The position numbers and the translations under genes are program-made. A stretch of 64,000 nt of DNA from Chrysomallon squamiferum (taxonomy: Eukaryota; Mollusca; Gastropoda; Neomphalida; Peltospiridae). Of the stretch, positions 45,121 to 60,579 are shown in pieces; the stretch's first letter is position 1, and each line of letters starts with the position of its first letter. Where the stretch lies: contig CM022669.1 in the NCBI GenBank assembly GCA_012295275.1, positions 8,290,989 through 8,354,988 on the forward strand. The letters are read 5' to 3'. The notes under the pieces are model-generated. The model was given only the letters and a program-made list of their open reading frames with translations. It ran no database searches and had not been told where the DNA came from.

Positions 45121-45667
45121 ACTTACTGTGTTGAAATATTTTTACTGAATAAATAATTAAATTATGATGGCTTATTTATAATTTTAAAAAAGAAAAAGAA
45201 AAATGTCTACACGTCATGGATATATTCTTTTTTTCTAACTAATCTGTTTTCGCCGTCTTTTTTTTTTTTTTTTTTTTGTCTTGTTTTCATTCTCAGTTTT
45301 GAATGAAAAAATGAACATATAATTATTTTAAATTCAGTTAGAAATACAAGTGTACTGTAAGGCGAAATTCTTTTGTATTTATTTATTATTTTAGCTGCAA
45401 CTGTTTCTTTTTTTTTTCATCTTTCGTCTTCTACTTTTTTTTACTTTTTTTCTCTTTTTAAAAAAAAAAAAAACAAACAAAAACTTTAGAATATATTTGT
45501 GTTCAGTTAAAAATGACATTTCACATTACGTTTACAAACTGTTAATAATTCAGTTTACAACATAGGATAAGTTCGTTGAAAAATATTTTAAAGATTACGT
45601 AATTTTGACTGTCGCGTTTTGTATTATATAGTGTTGGGCTGTGCATTTCAGATTTACTGATTCGTTG

Positions 45668-45669
<2 letters not shown>

Positions 45670-45752
<83 letters not shown>
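45670..45752. repeat. (GA)n microsatellite
   Basis: Pure GA run of about 40 units. Confidence 0.95.
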
Positions 45753-45753
<1 letters not shown>

Positions 45754-48700
45754 AATAAATGAAAAACAAAACAAAACAAAAATGTCTCCCTTTTATCTAC
45801 TTCTGCTGTGAGTTGAATACTGTTGGTACTGAGACAATATTGAAACAAACGCGTGCGTGCGTGTGTGAGTGTCTGTGTGTCTGTGTGTCTGTGTGTGTGT
45901 TTCTATGAATGTATACACATATTTTTCTTAATATCTTCTTTTTTTGTAATAGTAACAAATAATAAAGCAGTTCAATAAAAATTATAAATAAAAGTAAATA
46001 TGAATTAGAAATAACTCTTACAAAATTAAATTTGCCGTGGCGACAAGGAGAGTGTGTTCGATTCACACTCCAGGCTGTATTCGATTTACCTGCAAAGGAA
46101 CGATCCAGTTCGCAGCAGAAAAGCAGACGTATTTGTGACGACAATTTCAAAGGGAAGAGTTTCCCCAAAGTCTTGTCACGACTAACACGCTAGGTACAAA
46201 GGTCAACTTCTTGTTCGCCTCTTTCAGCCGCACGTGCATTAGGTGGGGTGGCTGTGCAGCAAACGTGAGTAGACTGAAACACTGAAAGTGTGTCGTGCAA
46301 TGCAGGGTTCGTCACAGTTATTTTTGGAAATATGAAGCGAAAGAACGGCAATCAGTTTTGATCCTTTAGGCCATGTTTGTTTGAAGATTTTAATGGTTTC
46401 AAAGTTGTTATATTTCCGTAAAATATGTAATTTGCTCTTTAACGTAATAAGCATATTTTGGTCATTAAAACGAGCGTGTTTGTGTGTGTGTGTGTACATA
46501 CATTGCAAGTATATCGAGTGCTTGAACATTGTGGTTTTGTGGGTCTGTGATAATGTGACAGTGGATTTAAATCAGTGGTCTGTTATTGATAATACCAAAG
46601 CTGATTTGCAAATACAATAATAAGAATTGTTACTATAAGGAAGAACAAGAAAATACAAAAATAGAAAATTACTGTTATCTGTAATTAGACATTACCACCC
46701 ACCACGTAAATTCATTTTGTAAATTACATCAGGACTATTTTTATCTGCTTATTGTATATAACATTATTCAGTCTGTATCTTGAGGTGGGGGGGGGGCATT
46801 GTGTTGTTTTGTTTTGTTGTTGTTTTTTCTTTTCCTTATTTTTTTTTTTTTTTCATTTATTATTATTTATTTATTTTTTTTTTTTTTTTATGTTTTGCTT
46901 GTAGGTAGATTTTTTAATGCTTTTTATTGATTGATTTATTTTTTCTTTGAACCTACACTTCGAGATATCACGTTTTTGATTTATGTAAATCGGAATCGGT
47001 CTACGAAAAGAAAAACGTTTTCATTTCATCTGTTAGACGTATTTTCACTTCTAATGTTTCTTTGTGATCACTACACTGAATTTCACTTTTTATTATTCTG
47101 TTTTAGTTCATTTTCATGTTCTTCAAAAAAAAAAAAAAAAGCACAGCAACAACAACAACGAATAGACATTTAACAAAACAGAAGAAAACAGAATGAATCT
47201 TTTATTTTTGTTAAGGAGGGTTTCATTTTTGTTTTATATATTTATTTAAAAAAAAAAAAAAAAACAACAACAACACTGTATTTTGTATTTTGCAATGTTA
47301 ACAAAATATTATTATTATTATTATTTACTGTTTAAAACGACTTTAAAAACTTTAAGAATAAACAAACTAACCATTCAAACATTTAATATCATCAGATACT
47401 AAATGTATTTGAACCTATAAGCGACGCTTCCTAAAAATATAAATATTAAATCAAAAACGTCTTAAAATGCCAAATAACAAAATGAATTATCTCCCACCAT
47501 ATGACCAGCCAGAACCTAGTAGTAGCTATAGTAACAACAGTTGCGTAGTAGTAGTTGTAATAGTAGTAGTAGTAATAGTTGTTGTGAGCAATATCAAAGC
47601 AGTAATAGTAGTTGTAGTAATACCTTGGTTACAGGTACGTACAAAAAGCAATCTGAATCTTTATTTTCTAAATATGCTGTTGCAAGCGTTCATCAACAGA
47701 CTTAGATTGCCCAAAAAATCATTTTGAAATAAAACTTCGGAAAATTCTATCTATGATCGATGCCTGTGTAAAAGGAGTGGTGTCATTTTCTAATACACAA
47801 TGGTCGATTTGTAAATATGTAACACGAACATTAACTCTTTTTACAGAGGTCGCTGATTTCGCGTGACCAAATCGCTTTAAAAGAAAGATAAGTTGTGAAG
47901 ATTACATTATCGAATCTATTAAAGAACAAACGGGTCTCTATGTCGCTTACCTCAATATTGTTCCGACGCCCTTTTAATAAATAAGAATTAGTCGACGAAG
48001 GAAGGAAACTAATAAATTAGAACAGGATACAAAACTGTTTTCGTTCTCCTGACGAGAGAAGGAAAAAAAAAAAAAAAAATCAAGACAGAAACGAAACAAG
48101 ATGACGAACTTGTTGATTGGAAAGTGTTAATGCGAAAACGCGTTTGAACAGAAATATTGATGGGTTTTGTCGCCAAGTTAAGCGCTGCCCGAACTCACTT
48201 TTGTTCCTTTCTGTAAAAACAGTGGTAAAGGTCTAAACACGTGTTTCAATCCATCATCTTAACTGACGTGAACGATGACGTCATGAATGATATTGATGTT
48301 TGATGACAGAGGAGTTTCTGTGATATCAGGTTCGAGACGTGCTGTTGGACAATTGCAATACACTGCAATTAAAAACTTTAAACGTCGCCCAGACGTGTAA
48401 GTTTACAACAGTTTAACGCCTTTCTCCAAACAAAACGATAGGTCGAAGATGAATAAAGAAAATAAAATAAAAAAAACGATTTAAAGCATTCACGTAATGC
48501 ACTGTAATCTAGTTACCTGTATTAAAGATATTTTTATTTATTTTTTTTTTTTTTTTTTTAAAAGTGTGTATTAAATAACAAGACAGAGAAATTATCTTCT
48601 GCACGAACTTGTGTATCAGTTGTTAAAGCCGCCGTTTTAGATGAGAAACTGACCATACTTGCAAATCGAACACCGTACACAGCGATAAGGATCCATCACA

Positions 48701-51700
48701 AGACCTGTCATTATTTTTTAAAACAGGTTAATAGTTATCATGGAAGTAGTAGTTGCAGTAAATGTGATCGTAATAATTATATGGTGATTATAATAATAGT
48801 TGAAATGGTAACTGCTACGTAGACAAATGTATCAAGAGTTACCGTTCTTGCAGTTGAGGTAAATGTCAATGGATGCGATCATTTTTCTAATCAGAATTAT
48901 TGTTTTAATACGGTTAATAATTTCATTTTCTTACTAACGCCAAATAGATAGTTCGGATTCTTTCTCTCTGTCTTTTTTTTTTTCTTCTGAAGGTGGGGGA
49001 GACTGCTGTCATTGTTTTTCGGCCACGATCTAACACGCACGAAAATTGCTATTTCATACTACCAATGTACGAAACGATCTTCCTAAAACACGTCTGCTCA
49101 CTTGGTCAGTCATGCAGGCGCTCGAGTCATACGGACACTCCTTAATGCCCTTCCCCTCGGTACGCGATATCAAACTGAATAAGTCAACCCAAAACATTAC
49201 ACTCGGTTTTATACAGGTGCTGATTTTTCCAGTCACCGGATCTCTCTAAGTGGTGTATTTATTCACGTCTGAACACACTGCGACAACACTGCAGGTCGAT
49301 GCGTTCCCACAGAAGCGTTACAAACGTTGTACCTAACGAAACCTTCGAAGAGGCACCAACACAAGCTCGAATCACCTCGCTGCCTCAATCACCTGGGAGG
49401 TGGTGACACTTCTGAAACGTCGGAATCGCGTGTTGGTCACATAGGAGAACTAAATCCCGCATGGAGGGTTCGTTTCGTCTGCAATTAGAAGAGTCCGTAA
49501 ACCGGAAAATTATGAGTTTTTTTTTTTTTGCTGACTTTTTGTTTGTAAATATTTTCACGGGTGGGTGGAACGATCACAGACAGATGCTGATTTGGAAGAA
49601 TACAATGTAGAGTTAGTTACACAAGTAAAAAAAAAAAAAAAAAATAAAAAAATAATAATGTGTCTAGGGGGCCCACATACCAGTTGTTTGACATTTTAAT
49701 ATGCGTTTAGCGGAAATAAGCTCATGGAGTTGATTAAGTTTATTTTTCTTTGAATTTTTGTATATTTTTTTTTTCCACTTTTGATATATTTTATTATATT
49801 ATATTTTATCATTATCGTCATCATCTTCATTATTATTATTATTACTATTCGTCAGTACAGTTAATATGTAAAGTACACTGACAAGTATGAATAATTATGA
49901 AGTTTGTAATTTGTGTTATAGAAATGCAAATGCACTTGTTTATTTTATTATATTAAATTTTTGGTAAAACAATATGTACGTCACAGAGAAATGATAATAA
50001 AAATGTGTTCATGTCTTGACGGCTAACATTACTAATCTATGTGGTCTTATATTTAGCAGATTCAAGAATCTCGTGCCCTTCAGAACAAAATCAACAGTTC
50101 AGACAGTATTAAATAGAATGTGATGGGGTTTTTTTTGTATGTGGTAACAACAGTAATAAATTTACTTGGGGTAATAAAAATGTAGAAAACATTTTTTTTT
50201 TTTTGTTTTGTTATTGTTTTTTTTTTTTTATCGTCTCTCAAAAATTCGCCAGTCGCAGGACAAATACATTATGTGGTACACATGTCATTATTATATATAT
50301 ATATATATATATATATGCGTGTGAGTGTGTGTGTGCGTGTGCGTGTGTACTCCTTCATTAAATCATTATAGCAACTTTATCTGTTCCAGTAATTTTTTGT
50401 GCAATAGTTTATCAATTATCATAAAATCTGAAAATCGATTAAATTCAAAATTGTCAGAAATTGCATTGGCTTTCATCTATAGTTTTCAGATCGCTTACAA
50501 TGACTTCTTGTGCCTTTCATAGAAACGTGTCACACACTTTTCTGTTGCTAATTGTTGTACGGTGTTTAACTTTTTCATACTTCGTGTAATTTAGGTTGGG
50601 TTTGTTTTAGACACAGACTCACTTTTTATGGATATAGGTTATAAATGCAAACCAGGCGTTATGCCATTCACAGTTAGTTTTGTGGGAAACTTGATACGCT
50701 GTAAATAGAAAGTTTATTTTGTTTGTCTTGTTTTTCTTTGATCTATTTTTAATTTTCGTTTTTACTGTTTATTTAAATTTTTTATGTTATTGTTTTTTTT
50801 ATTTCATTTTTTTGTTTCGTTTCTTAATTCAAGGAAACTCTTCTGCTTGCCCATTGATATTTCAAAAGAAATAAATATTTTGACACAAAATGTTTGAAGT
50901 GCCACTTTGATTTCGTTGTTATGGCTGCTTTAGCTGTCTTGTTTCTTTCGATGAATTATTAGTTGTTTTGTTTTTTTTTTTTTAAAACAGGTGCAAATCA
51001 AGACACATTTTAATATCCTCTGTCTTTTTAACAACTTTTTTTGTTTGTTATTAATTAATTAATTAATTTTATTTATTTATTCTAAGTATCAGACTTTTGG
51101 ACAAATGAAAACATTTCACAAAAGAAATCTTTTAGACTTCCAACTTTGATATTGCCGTTCTTTTTTTTAGCATGTCTGTGTGTATACATACGTGTGTGTG
51201 TACACAACTGGCAATTATATGAAAGTTTGCGGCGACCTGTATTTTAAATAGAAGTCACAAAATATAAATATTTAGAAGAAATGACAAAGAATAAAAGATG
51301 TTGATCATGAAACTAAAACAGAAGAGAAAAGAACTGAAAAAAAAGGAAAAAAAGAAATATTAAAAAAGAAAAATTGTTAAAATTTTAAATTAAAAAAAAG
51401 TCCAAAGATCCAGTTATACTATAAGAATGAAAATAGAAAAAGAAGAATTAAAACGAAAATGTGTAAAGAAATAGAAATGTTTTAACTAATCAACAAAAAT
51501 CTTGTCCTCTGATTTAATTATAATTTAAACATTTATAATACTTGCATTTTGTAAAAATAACGTACAAGTCTAGCTCTCTAGATACAACTAAAAAAACTTT
51601 GCTATAAATTATTAAAACTAAATCGAGGTAAAATAAAACGAGCTTGTGAAAAAGTATACATCTAAATGTTCTGAATAATTTACGATTACGGTTATTTTAT

Positions 51701-52408
51701 TAAAAGTGAAATAGGAAGCACATTTTTAGTAGTATTTGTGTATAAATAAAATATTTGTAAAAGTAAAATGATAAATCTGCTTTGTGTTATTGATAGCGTA
51801 TCATTATTCGAGTATAAATTATTTTAACAAAAGAGAAATTACAAATCCAGTTTCATGCTCTGAAAAGCTGATTAATTAAGAACTATGTATACATTATTTT
51901 AATAAAAGAAAAATAAGTCACGAACCTGGAACAAATCAGCAAATCATGTGATAAATCTTTTCATAGCTCTCAAACATCATAGAACAATACTGAGAAGAAG
52001 TCCTGTTGCTATGACAATATCGACAACAATGACGCAGTAGAATCCTATAGTACGTCACACTTTTGTTAATGTCGTCATTCACAAAGAGGTTTCCAAGCTG
52101 TGAGAATCGGCTGTGAACAGAAGTAAAAGCAGTTTTCGACCAAAAATACGATAGTCCTGATATAAGAAGTATGTCCACACGATAACACATCACCGAGCCA
52201 TAGGAAGCATGGCAATTAGACCTGTTACTGCAGCGTTCGTAATGTCGGGTTCAGTTGATCCTTCTGGAACTTTCTACTTGTGTTTATTGTTTGGTTGGAT
52301 CGTTTATTATTAATTAATTTTATTTTTTTGTCGTTGTTATTGCTATTGTTTTGATGTTTTTGTTTGGTTGTTTTTGCTATATTCTTTTACTTAGAGTTAT
52401 TTTATGTT

Positions 52409-52455
<47 letters not shown>

Positions 52456-53282
52456 TTCAAATATTTTTCGTTTCCTTTTCGCACGTAATTATATACAGAA
52501 ATTATACCTAAAACCTCAGACAGACAAACTTCGCCACGAAGTCAAAGAGGAAACTAGCGATTATGTTATCATAGCTGTTCTGTATCTGTCTCATCTTTTT
52601 CGTTTTCACACTCATTGATACCAGTACCCAGTAAAACTAGTACGGAACTAGGTAGACAGCATTGGTAATTACTGTAGTATTATCAGAGTTAAGTTTAAGG
52701 TTGTTTTTTTGTTTTTTGTTTTTTTGTAGTTATTTCTCCAAAATATGAATCACTTGTTTCCATTGATTAGAACGATTATTCAAGTACTTCGATTAGTTTA
52801 CACATTTTCATTTGCGTCTTCTCGTAGATCTAATAAGCAGCTGAACACAAAATAAATGTTTGGCAGTTGGAAATTATCGCGTAACAAGTATGGATTTTCT
52901 TTCACATTTGTTTTAGAAAGAAAGATTGAAAAAAAGAAGAAGAAGAAGAAAAAAAAAGAAACTGATTTGATTAATTTTTGTAATTTGATGACAGAACGAT
53001 TCAAATTACTTGACCTTTACACGTTTAGAATAACGTAATGATGAAAAATGTTGTGTTTTGCTATTTTGATAACAACAATTACGAACTATTTATTTATTTA
53101 TTTATTTTTTTTTTTTTTTTTTTTTATATTTAAGAACACCGTAAATTATTTAATAATCATGAAACAGTAAATTTTAGAAACTGAACAGTTAAGAAAAAAG
53201 TTATGAAAAATAAACAAAAAACAGATAAGAGTATAGCTTTACTCTTAACTGTCACTTATACTCGTCTTTTTTATCTGTTCGT

Positions 53283-53286
<4 letters not shown>

Positions 53287-53361
<75 letters not shown>
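53287..53361. repeat. (CT)n microsatellite
   Basis: Pure CT run. Confidence 0.95.
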
Positions 53362-53363
<2 letters not shown>

Positions 53364-53689
53364 ATTATTAAGCGTATCAGAGTAAAGTTATTAATTATTC
53401 TCTATCGTTAACTCCAGAAAATAAACAAAACAATCATTCTTACTCATCCTCGAGCGGGTGCATGATGGATGGTGGATAGCTGGAGGGGGGAGTTTTCTAG
53501 GTGTGAAGTGGGGGGTTTCTCTCTACTTTATCGTGACTGCGGCAACAACGTGTCCAACGTCGATAAACGTTTCCTTTTAATTAAATTAGGGGAAGAGATA
53601 ATGGAGTTTGCTTACAGATAACAAATCGACACGACTCTGACAATTGGAAAGATTAATTTTAACACACACACACCAGCGCAAAGTCAACG

Positions 53690-54240
53690 TCCGCGGTTTT
53701 CCAATAATAAGAATCCAAAAGTAACAGTTAAGCGGCTTTTCGCCCGGTGTATGCATGTCCATTCTCCGACGTAAACTGCGTTAATTCCCGTTGCTTTAAT
53801 TTTGCCCGCTCAATTGCATGGGCTCAATCCATCAGCCGAAGTTTACACGGGAAATTACGCTCGCTGTCTTTCGCAGAGTTACAATGGCGGGCAAACACGA
53901 GACATACGCCGTTTTCAATTCGCGAGCGCAAGTCGGAATCGAACATTACAATTCGCAGTCTCGCCCGGTCAACGTTTCGTGTTAGTCCACCGCGAGATCT
54001 TTGGTCTGGGAAAACAAAGAAAAAGGATTCCTTTCGGATATTGCAGTCGTGCCGCCGATTCTTTAGATGTTTCGGTTCACCCACGTGCTTTTGTACGGAG
54101 ACTGGCGAAGATTATCGATCGGAACTGATCGCTTTTCATCGGGACATATTCCCAGAACGTGAGTGTAAACACGCCCCGCCGTGGATGCGAAAGTTTTTCC
54201 AATTCTTGACGACATTTTCTAATTTGTTCCTGAAATAATC
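53690..54240. promoter_or_regulatory. Candidate conserved block, CpG-rich
   Basis: About 550 bases of unique, relatively GC/CpG-rich sequence with homeodomain-like TAATT and octamer-like ATTGCATGG near 53810. It is open in two plus frames (163 and 108 codons) and one minus frame, but no frame resembles a known protein or has convincing splice context. Either an undescribed short gene or a conserved non-coding element. Confidence 0.3.
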
Positions 54241-54531
54241 TTCCGTGTTAGAGACACAGGCCTGGGTCTGGGGTGAACGATATGGATTTTCTTCCTTGTC
54301 TCTAAAATCTTCTCAGACAACTAAGTTAGAGATTAAATACTTTTAACTACATTTTCCATTACAGATTTTACTAACAGCTACGTTTTTCGTTTACTTATAC
54401 GACATACCTGTCTGTCTGTCTGTCTGTTTTTCTGTCCACGATCAAAGGTAAGAGACTGTTGTACGTTATTTTTATTTGTTTTGTTTTTTTTTTTTTTTTT
54501 TTTTTTTTTATGAAATGACGTATCAAAAGAA

Positions 54532-54567
<36 letters not shown>

Positions 54568-55638
54568 TGTCACGGTCATTGCCATAATTGTTGCTGTTGT
54601 TACTGTCGTCGTCGTTTTCGTTTTTACAGTTTTTATTTTTTTTATTGTTAATGCTGTATTACTTTTATAAATATACACAAACCACATAAACCTACATACG
54701 GATCTACCTACTTTTACATACATGAAGACATTCATAAAATCATTCAAATATAAACATATTTACACACTAACGCATTTATTCACATATACGCGAGCTCATG
54801 CACATGTACACACATTATTATGTCCATTCATACGCAAGCGCGGGTTCGCACTAAAAAAAACAAATGCAAAAATTATCCTTAATAGACTCTTTATGGTCAA
54901 TAATGCAAGAACTGTTTAGTTAAAATTGGACGAGACAGCAGTGTGGAACTAGGCATTACAGGTTCTCAGATCGAATCTCCAGAATGCCTTGTTTTAACAT
55001 TTTCATGCCTGTTTATTTTTTAACTATAACCAGACAGATTCGATTGCACAGCCATCACAGAAACGTTGGAACTGTCAGAAAATATAAACTAGTTCTAGAC
55101 AGTTGATAAAATAATTAACTTATTAAATTTTATTTTGAAGACCCAGAAATTAAATTTCTTCATTCTGGATTTCTGAAAATCGTCTGGCAGTGCTAAAGGT
55201 TCTGACGCACTTCTGAACAATTCTCTGATGAACAAAATTACTCAGAAATTATCATTTATTTTTCATGAATTCTCGGTAGCTGGTAAACTGTGGTGATGTA
55301 TCATTAACAAATTTTCATTATTTCATCTTGCTGAGTGATAAGTGAAAGAATCAAGTGCCTCAATCTGGTGTGTAAATTTGATCCGCGTACAAAATCATGT
55401 GCGCCAGAATGAACTGAAACAATACTACTATACTGCAGTGTTTGAATCTAAAAACTTGTAGTTATTTCATTTGTTTCGTACTCAAATTTAGTTTTCTAAG
55501 CGCATCAGATTTAATTAAAATTAATACTTCTGACGAATACTAACAGATTTAACAAACTGGGCTTAGGAGCCTAATGCTTCATTCTTTTACTAAAGTAAAA
55601 GTATTATTTTTATATAATTCATTGCACAGTTACCTTGT

Positions 55639-55644
<6 letters not shown>

Positions 55645-55724
<80 letters not shown>

Positions 55725-55815
55725 TTTTCTGTCTCTCTCTCTGTCTCTTTGTCTCTCTGTCTGTCTGTCTGTCTGTCTGTCTCTGTCTTTCTCCCTCTCT
55801 CTCTCTCACACACAT
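55645..55815. repeat. (CT)n with (CTGT)n
   Basis: CT run continuing into CTGT and TCTC variants and a short CA end. Confidence 0.95.
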
Positions 55816-56134
55816 ACATCTGTATATGTAGGTATTTTGCGTGTGCAGTGATGTATGCTATTATTTAGAGTACGTCTATCATTCAGCAGTTTTATGCATG
55901 AATGCTTAACATGTTAATTATTATTATCATCTTTTAACTGAAAGAATTCTTCTTGGTTCAATAAAAAGAACAGACACACACAAGCACACACACATACAAA
56001 GAATAATAATAATAATAATAAAAGATAAAAAAAAGAAAGAAAAGAAGTTAACAACACAAATACAAAAAAATAAAAAGTAAAAGATCATTTCTTTTATAGA
56101 TTGATAGACAAAAGACACAGAAACAGAGAGAATC

Positions 56135-56252
<118 letters not shown>

Positions 56253-57097
56253 AATGATTTGCTACTGCACGCTCAACGTTAAAGTACAAAATTGTATACC
56301 ACATTTACGGTTTCTGTGCATGTCAAACTTCATCAAAGTCGTCGGTATCGAACTTAAACATGACGGAAGAATTCAATAACCTAAATTGCTATATTATTTA
56401 TTATTTTAAGTTTCGACAGTATCATTCCAAACTGCAGACACATAATTTTCTATTGATTATCGGTTTCTGATTAGCAACGGTCTGGGAGATATATATATTT
56501 AAAAAAACTAAAAGGAAGACGGTGCTAAATGTAATATGACGCTATTGACAGAAGTTCCGCCGTGAAGATTCGTCCTACAAAACTAAACCGAGGATCCGCT
56601 GAAGTTGCGCGAGCTTGTACACAGTTTGTTGTGCAGTTCCAGTCTAGTGGAATCAGGCGACAGCAAAGTCTTGTATGCTAATTTGTCTCTCCTTGGGTTG
56701 TCGGATAGTTTTAAATATTAATAGTTTCTGTTCTCCTTTGTAATTCTGCTTGTTTCACTGACTGGTTTCGATAGAGCTACATTACCGTGGCAGGGTGAAA
56801 GGTTTCAAGTACGGGTAGCGGCGACACACCATCGAGAATTCACCTTCAGCCAGAGACAGACGTCTGAATAAACTGAGATGTGAAGCGGTCAAAATTTGAT
56901 GCTCGAATTGTAAATGGTGGCCCGCCAATTTAAAGACGCGTGTACTGAAGTTTCTCTGCACAGTAAACAGTTCTTAATTAAACATGTATGTAGAACATAT
57001 GCAAGATTCTGGCCCATGTATCAGGAACACATGCGCGCGCACGCATATATCAAGGGATTAGAGCCAGAAGGTATTAAGTGCACACACATATATATAT

Positions 57098-57276
57098 AAC
57101 AACGTGCTAATCAATGCAAAGACTGTTGCACAAATATATATTAAGTGCACACATATGTATATGTACATACATATATATATATATATATATAACAACGTAC
57201 TAATCAATGCAAAGACTGTTGCACAAAAATATATATATATATGTATGTACATATATATTTGTGCAACAGTCTTTGC
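57098..57276. repeat. Direct and inverted repeat with hairpin potential
   Basis: The segment gcaaagactgttgcacaaa occurs twice in direct orientation (near 57116 and at 57209-57227) and once inverted (57258-57276). The second and third copies form perfect 19-bp arms around a 30-base AT spacer that is itself largely self-complementary. Confidence 0.85.
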
Positions 57277-58251
57277 TGACTGTATACGTCATTCTCAACA
57301 TCTATTCTTTTTTTTTTCGGCATTGTCTCTATAAATTAAATGTATCTGTGTCTGTGTATCTTCATGTTTTTCACTGTGAAACTCTTTTTTTTTTTTATTG
57401 TCCTTCAGTGGCCTTCTCGGTGATAATTTCCCATTCATATCAGTGCTCTACAAGCACTTTATCAAAGGTTCTGATATTTGCTCTTTTCTCTGCGGAGCGG
57501 CAAGTAATACACATTTTACTTTGCTAACGAAAATGGTTTTCCACTCTCGCGTTAATAAAACGCTTTAACATTAAAATACGCTGAAATGTTTTTAATCAAG
57601 TGTTTTGACCTTTACTTACTCAATCTGTTTAATGCTTTATTTAATTCATTGTGTTTTCCCTTATTTTCTACCTTTAAATTATTTCTTCTTCTTTTTCGAT
57701 TTTCATAAATAATAAAGCTATTTAACTGAATACGTTGTCCAACAAATACAGCCCTTTTTCTTCTTTTGTTCTCTTTCTTTTTATGATTTCTTTCTTAAAT
57801 TTCTTTTTTTTTTTTTTTTTTTACTTTCATTTTTTTTTTTTACATCCTTCAGTTCATCGTTTTCCATTCTTCTTTTAAAAAAAGAAAGAAAAAAAACCTT
57901 ATTAACATTCGTTTTTTTTTTCTCTCTCTCTCTTTTCTTTCTTTCTTTTATTCTCTTTTAAATCGTTGTTGGGTTATCCATTGAAATTAGCAGGTTATGT
58001 TTTTCTGATTACAAGTTGCACTTAAACGTAAAAAAAAAAAGTTAAAATAAGACGTTGTTGTAGCAGTAAATGATTAGACCACGTCTGGGTTTTAACGATT
58101 TCGTTAACAGTCGTAACCAGCTGTTTCAGTCAGAAGTAGACGTCTAAACAGAAAAACTGTGTTACGTGCCGCGTTCTCTCTGTAATTAATTTAACTCAGT
58201 TGTTTCTTAAAACTGTTCCTTTAAATAATGAGAAAGAAAGAAGTATGTATA

Positions 58252-58589
<338 letters not shown>

Positions 58590-58899
58590 ATGTAGCAACA
58601 GTGCCTACTGAAATATGATGAAGGGAATGTTTGGCAAATCATTTTTTATTTATTTTATTTCATCTTTTTAATAATGTAACAAAATTAGCAAAAAGGGACA
58701 AATGAATCGAACTTAGTGTTCGAAGAATTTGTAACGTAGTTTTACTGCATCTGAACGCTGGTAAATGAGACCCAACGTTACTGACTATACATCTACAGTC
58801 AGCAAAACAGTCGACAGTGGTCTGTAGTTCAGACTACGAGCAGCAGCGGTTAAAAGCAAACATACATTTTTATTTGCCTGATTGAAACATCAGCGTTAG

Positions 58900-59300
58900 C
58901 CTTTAGATCTGAAAGGAATTAATAACGCTTGCAGTGTTTACGTGCACGCCCAAGATCAAGCAATTACTTAAAGACACATTCAGACGAATTTAAGGCACGT
59001 ATCGTTAGGGTTTCGGTTAAAAGCCGGAGATTTTTAAATATCATTCTCGTTTCGCGTTCTGAAGCCATTCTTCACGCCATCTTATGACGTTTCATTCATA
59101 TGCGATGAAGTTCGGAAGCTCGGCCTGCTTCGCCAATTAATAAATTGCCAGTTACCCGCTTTCATCTCTGCCGAGAAAAATCTTTCACTTTTCACTTGCC
59201 GCAGATGAATCGTTTCAGTCGTTATTGCAGTCATCCATTACAGCGAAGAACACGAAAGTCGTAGGGTCGTTCGCAACGAATGATCTTAATGGAACGATTT
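58900..59300. promoter_or_regulatory. Candidate conserved non-coding block
   Basis: Unique sequence with many CpGs and clustered homeodomain-like sites such as gccaattaataaattgcc near 59133. No coding frame. Inferred from composition. Confidence 0.25.
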
Positions 59301-59495
59301 GGTGTTCTGTGCGTCTTTTTATTCTGTGTTAAACAATAATATGTGGGTGTGTTTTGAAAAAAAACAAAAAGAAAAAACAAGGGAAGACACAGAAGGAAAA
59401 GACAAGGACATTTTGATTGACGTCATCGACTAATTTGACAAGTCACGCTTTGTTACAACACAATCGTTTATTTTATTACAGCAGCTTGTTAACAT

Positions 59496-59533
<38 letters not shown>

Positions 59534-60579
59534 GCGTCACGTGACGTTTCTTACAGGATTTCGCGTAATTGTCATCACAAACTATGTAATCTTTTCGTTC
59601 GTGCGGACTGCTCCAATCAAGCGGGCACGTTTCGCTGAATTAAATATGACGTTGTCGCTTTGGCTTTTTTCAGCTTGCTTGCCGAACAGGAAAAATAAAA
59701 AAAATAAAAAATACGTCGCTTGTTATTGCTTTCCCATCGTTAATTATTAATTAGCGATTCGCGCAAGTAATGATACGGACGACTTAAATTAGATATGATA
59801 TAGTTGAGTTAAATTAGATAGCTAAATGCATTGTTACAAGCGATAGTTTTCGCCGTCTACTTTATGCTCCCTTGCACGAAAGATAAATATGTTTTGCCAT
59901 AGTGAACCGGTGTAAATCAATACATGAGCACCGTGAAAATTAGAAACGGTATATATTATTTATTACGTTAATACAAATCTACTGTGTACGGGTGAAGATA
60001 ATGTCAATAAAAACATTTGTTTCTTTATGCAGAATTTTTAATATAAATATTTGCTTTTTCAGAACGATGTTTTATTCTCTTTAGATTAATGTAAATATTT
60101 ATTTCTTTACGTAATAGATCAAAGATTTTTGTTTTTTGCTTGCCAGTCAGGAAGAAAAAAAAAATAAAAATAAAATTCTCTGATAACTGAGAAACTAAAA
60201 CCAATCTATTAATGGCCTTTGTTGTTGTTGTTGTTGTTGTTGTTGTTCTTCTTCTTCTTATTACTATTATTATTAAATTTATTTATTTCCCAGTATACCG
60301 CAATTCTTAAAAAATCTGAAATCATCACATCACAGTTATTATCTGAACAAAGATGCAAATTCAAGTATGAAAACAGATCGCCTAGTACAACGGTTTTGAT
60401 TATCTAATCTGACTCGAGACTTACTTGACATATTATCATTTGCGATTTATCATTATTCATCATTATTAATACAGTTTCTACAGTTTCTTATTTAAAAAAT
60501 CATTATTTAAAATAAATAAATAAATAACTAGTTATTCTTGTGGTGTGCTCAACAAGTCATACGTTTTTTTTACTACCAC

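Noticed and set aside
46040-46072. tRNA T-arm-like hairpin with TTCGATT loop and 7-bp stem
   Set aside because: No acceptor stem, D arm or A box at the right distance; likely chance or a decayed SINE piece.
47467-47727. Open frame starting with NYLPPYDQPEP, considered as a further cytoplasmic-tail exon
   Set aside because: No acceptor in the right place, and most of the frame is a GTA-type triplet repeat; a better last exon exists at 44826.
49200-49340. Two possible short terminal exons (after ttttatacag and after acactgcag)
   Set aside because: Both fit phase 0 but are about 4.5 kb downstream, with weaker acceptors than 44825.
54930-54982. tRNA-like A and B boxes (agcagtgtgg and gatcgaatctc)
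   Set aside because: Spacing is short and the tRNA fold is lost; at best an old SINE fragment, not enough to annotate.
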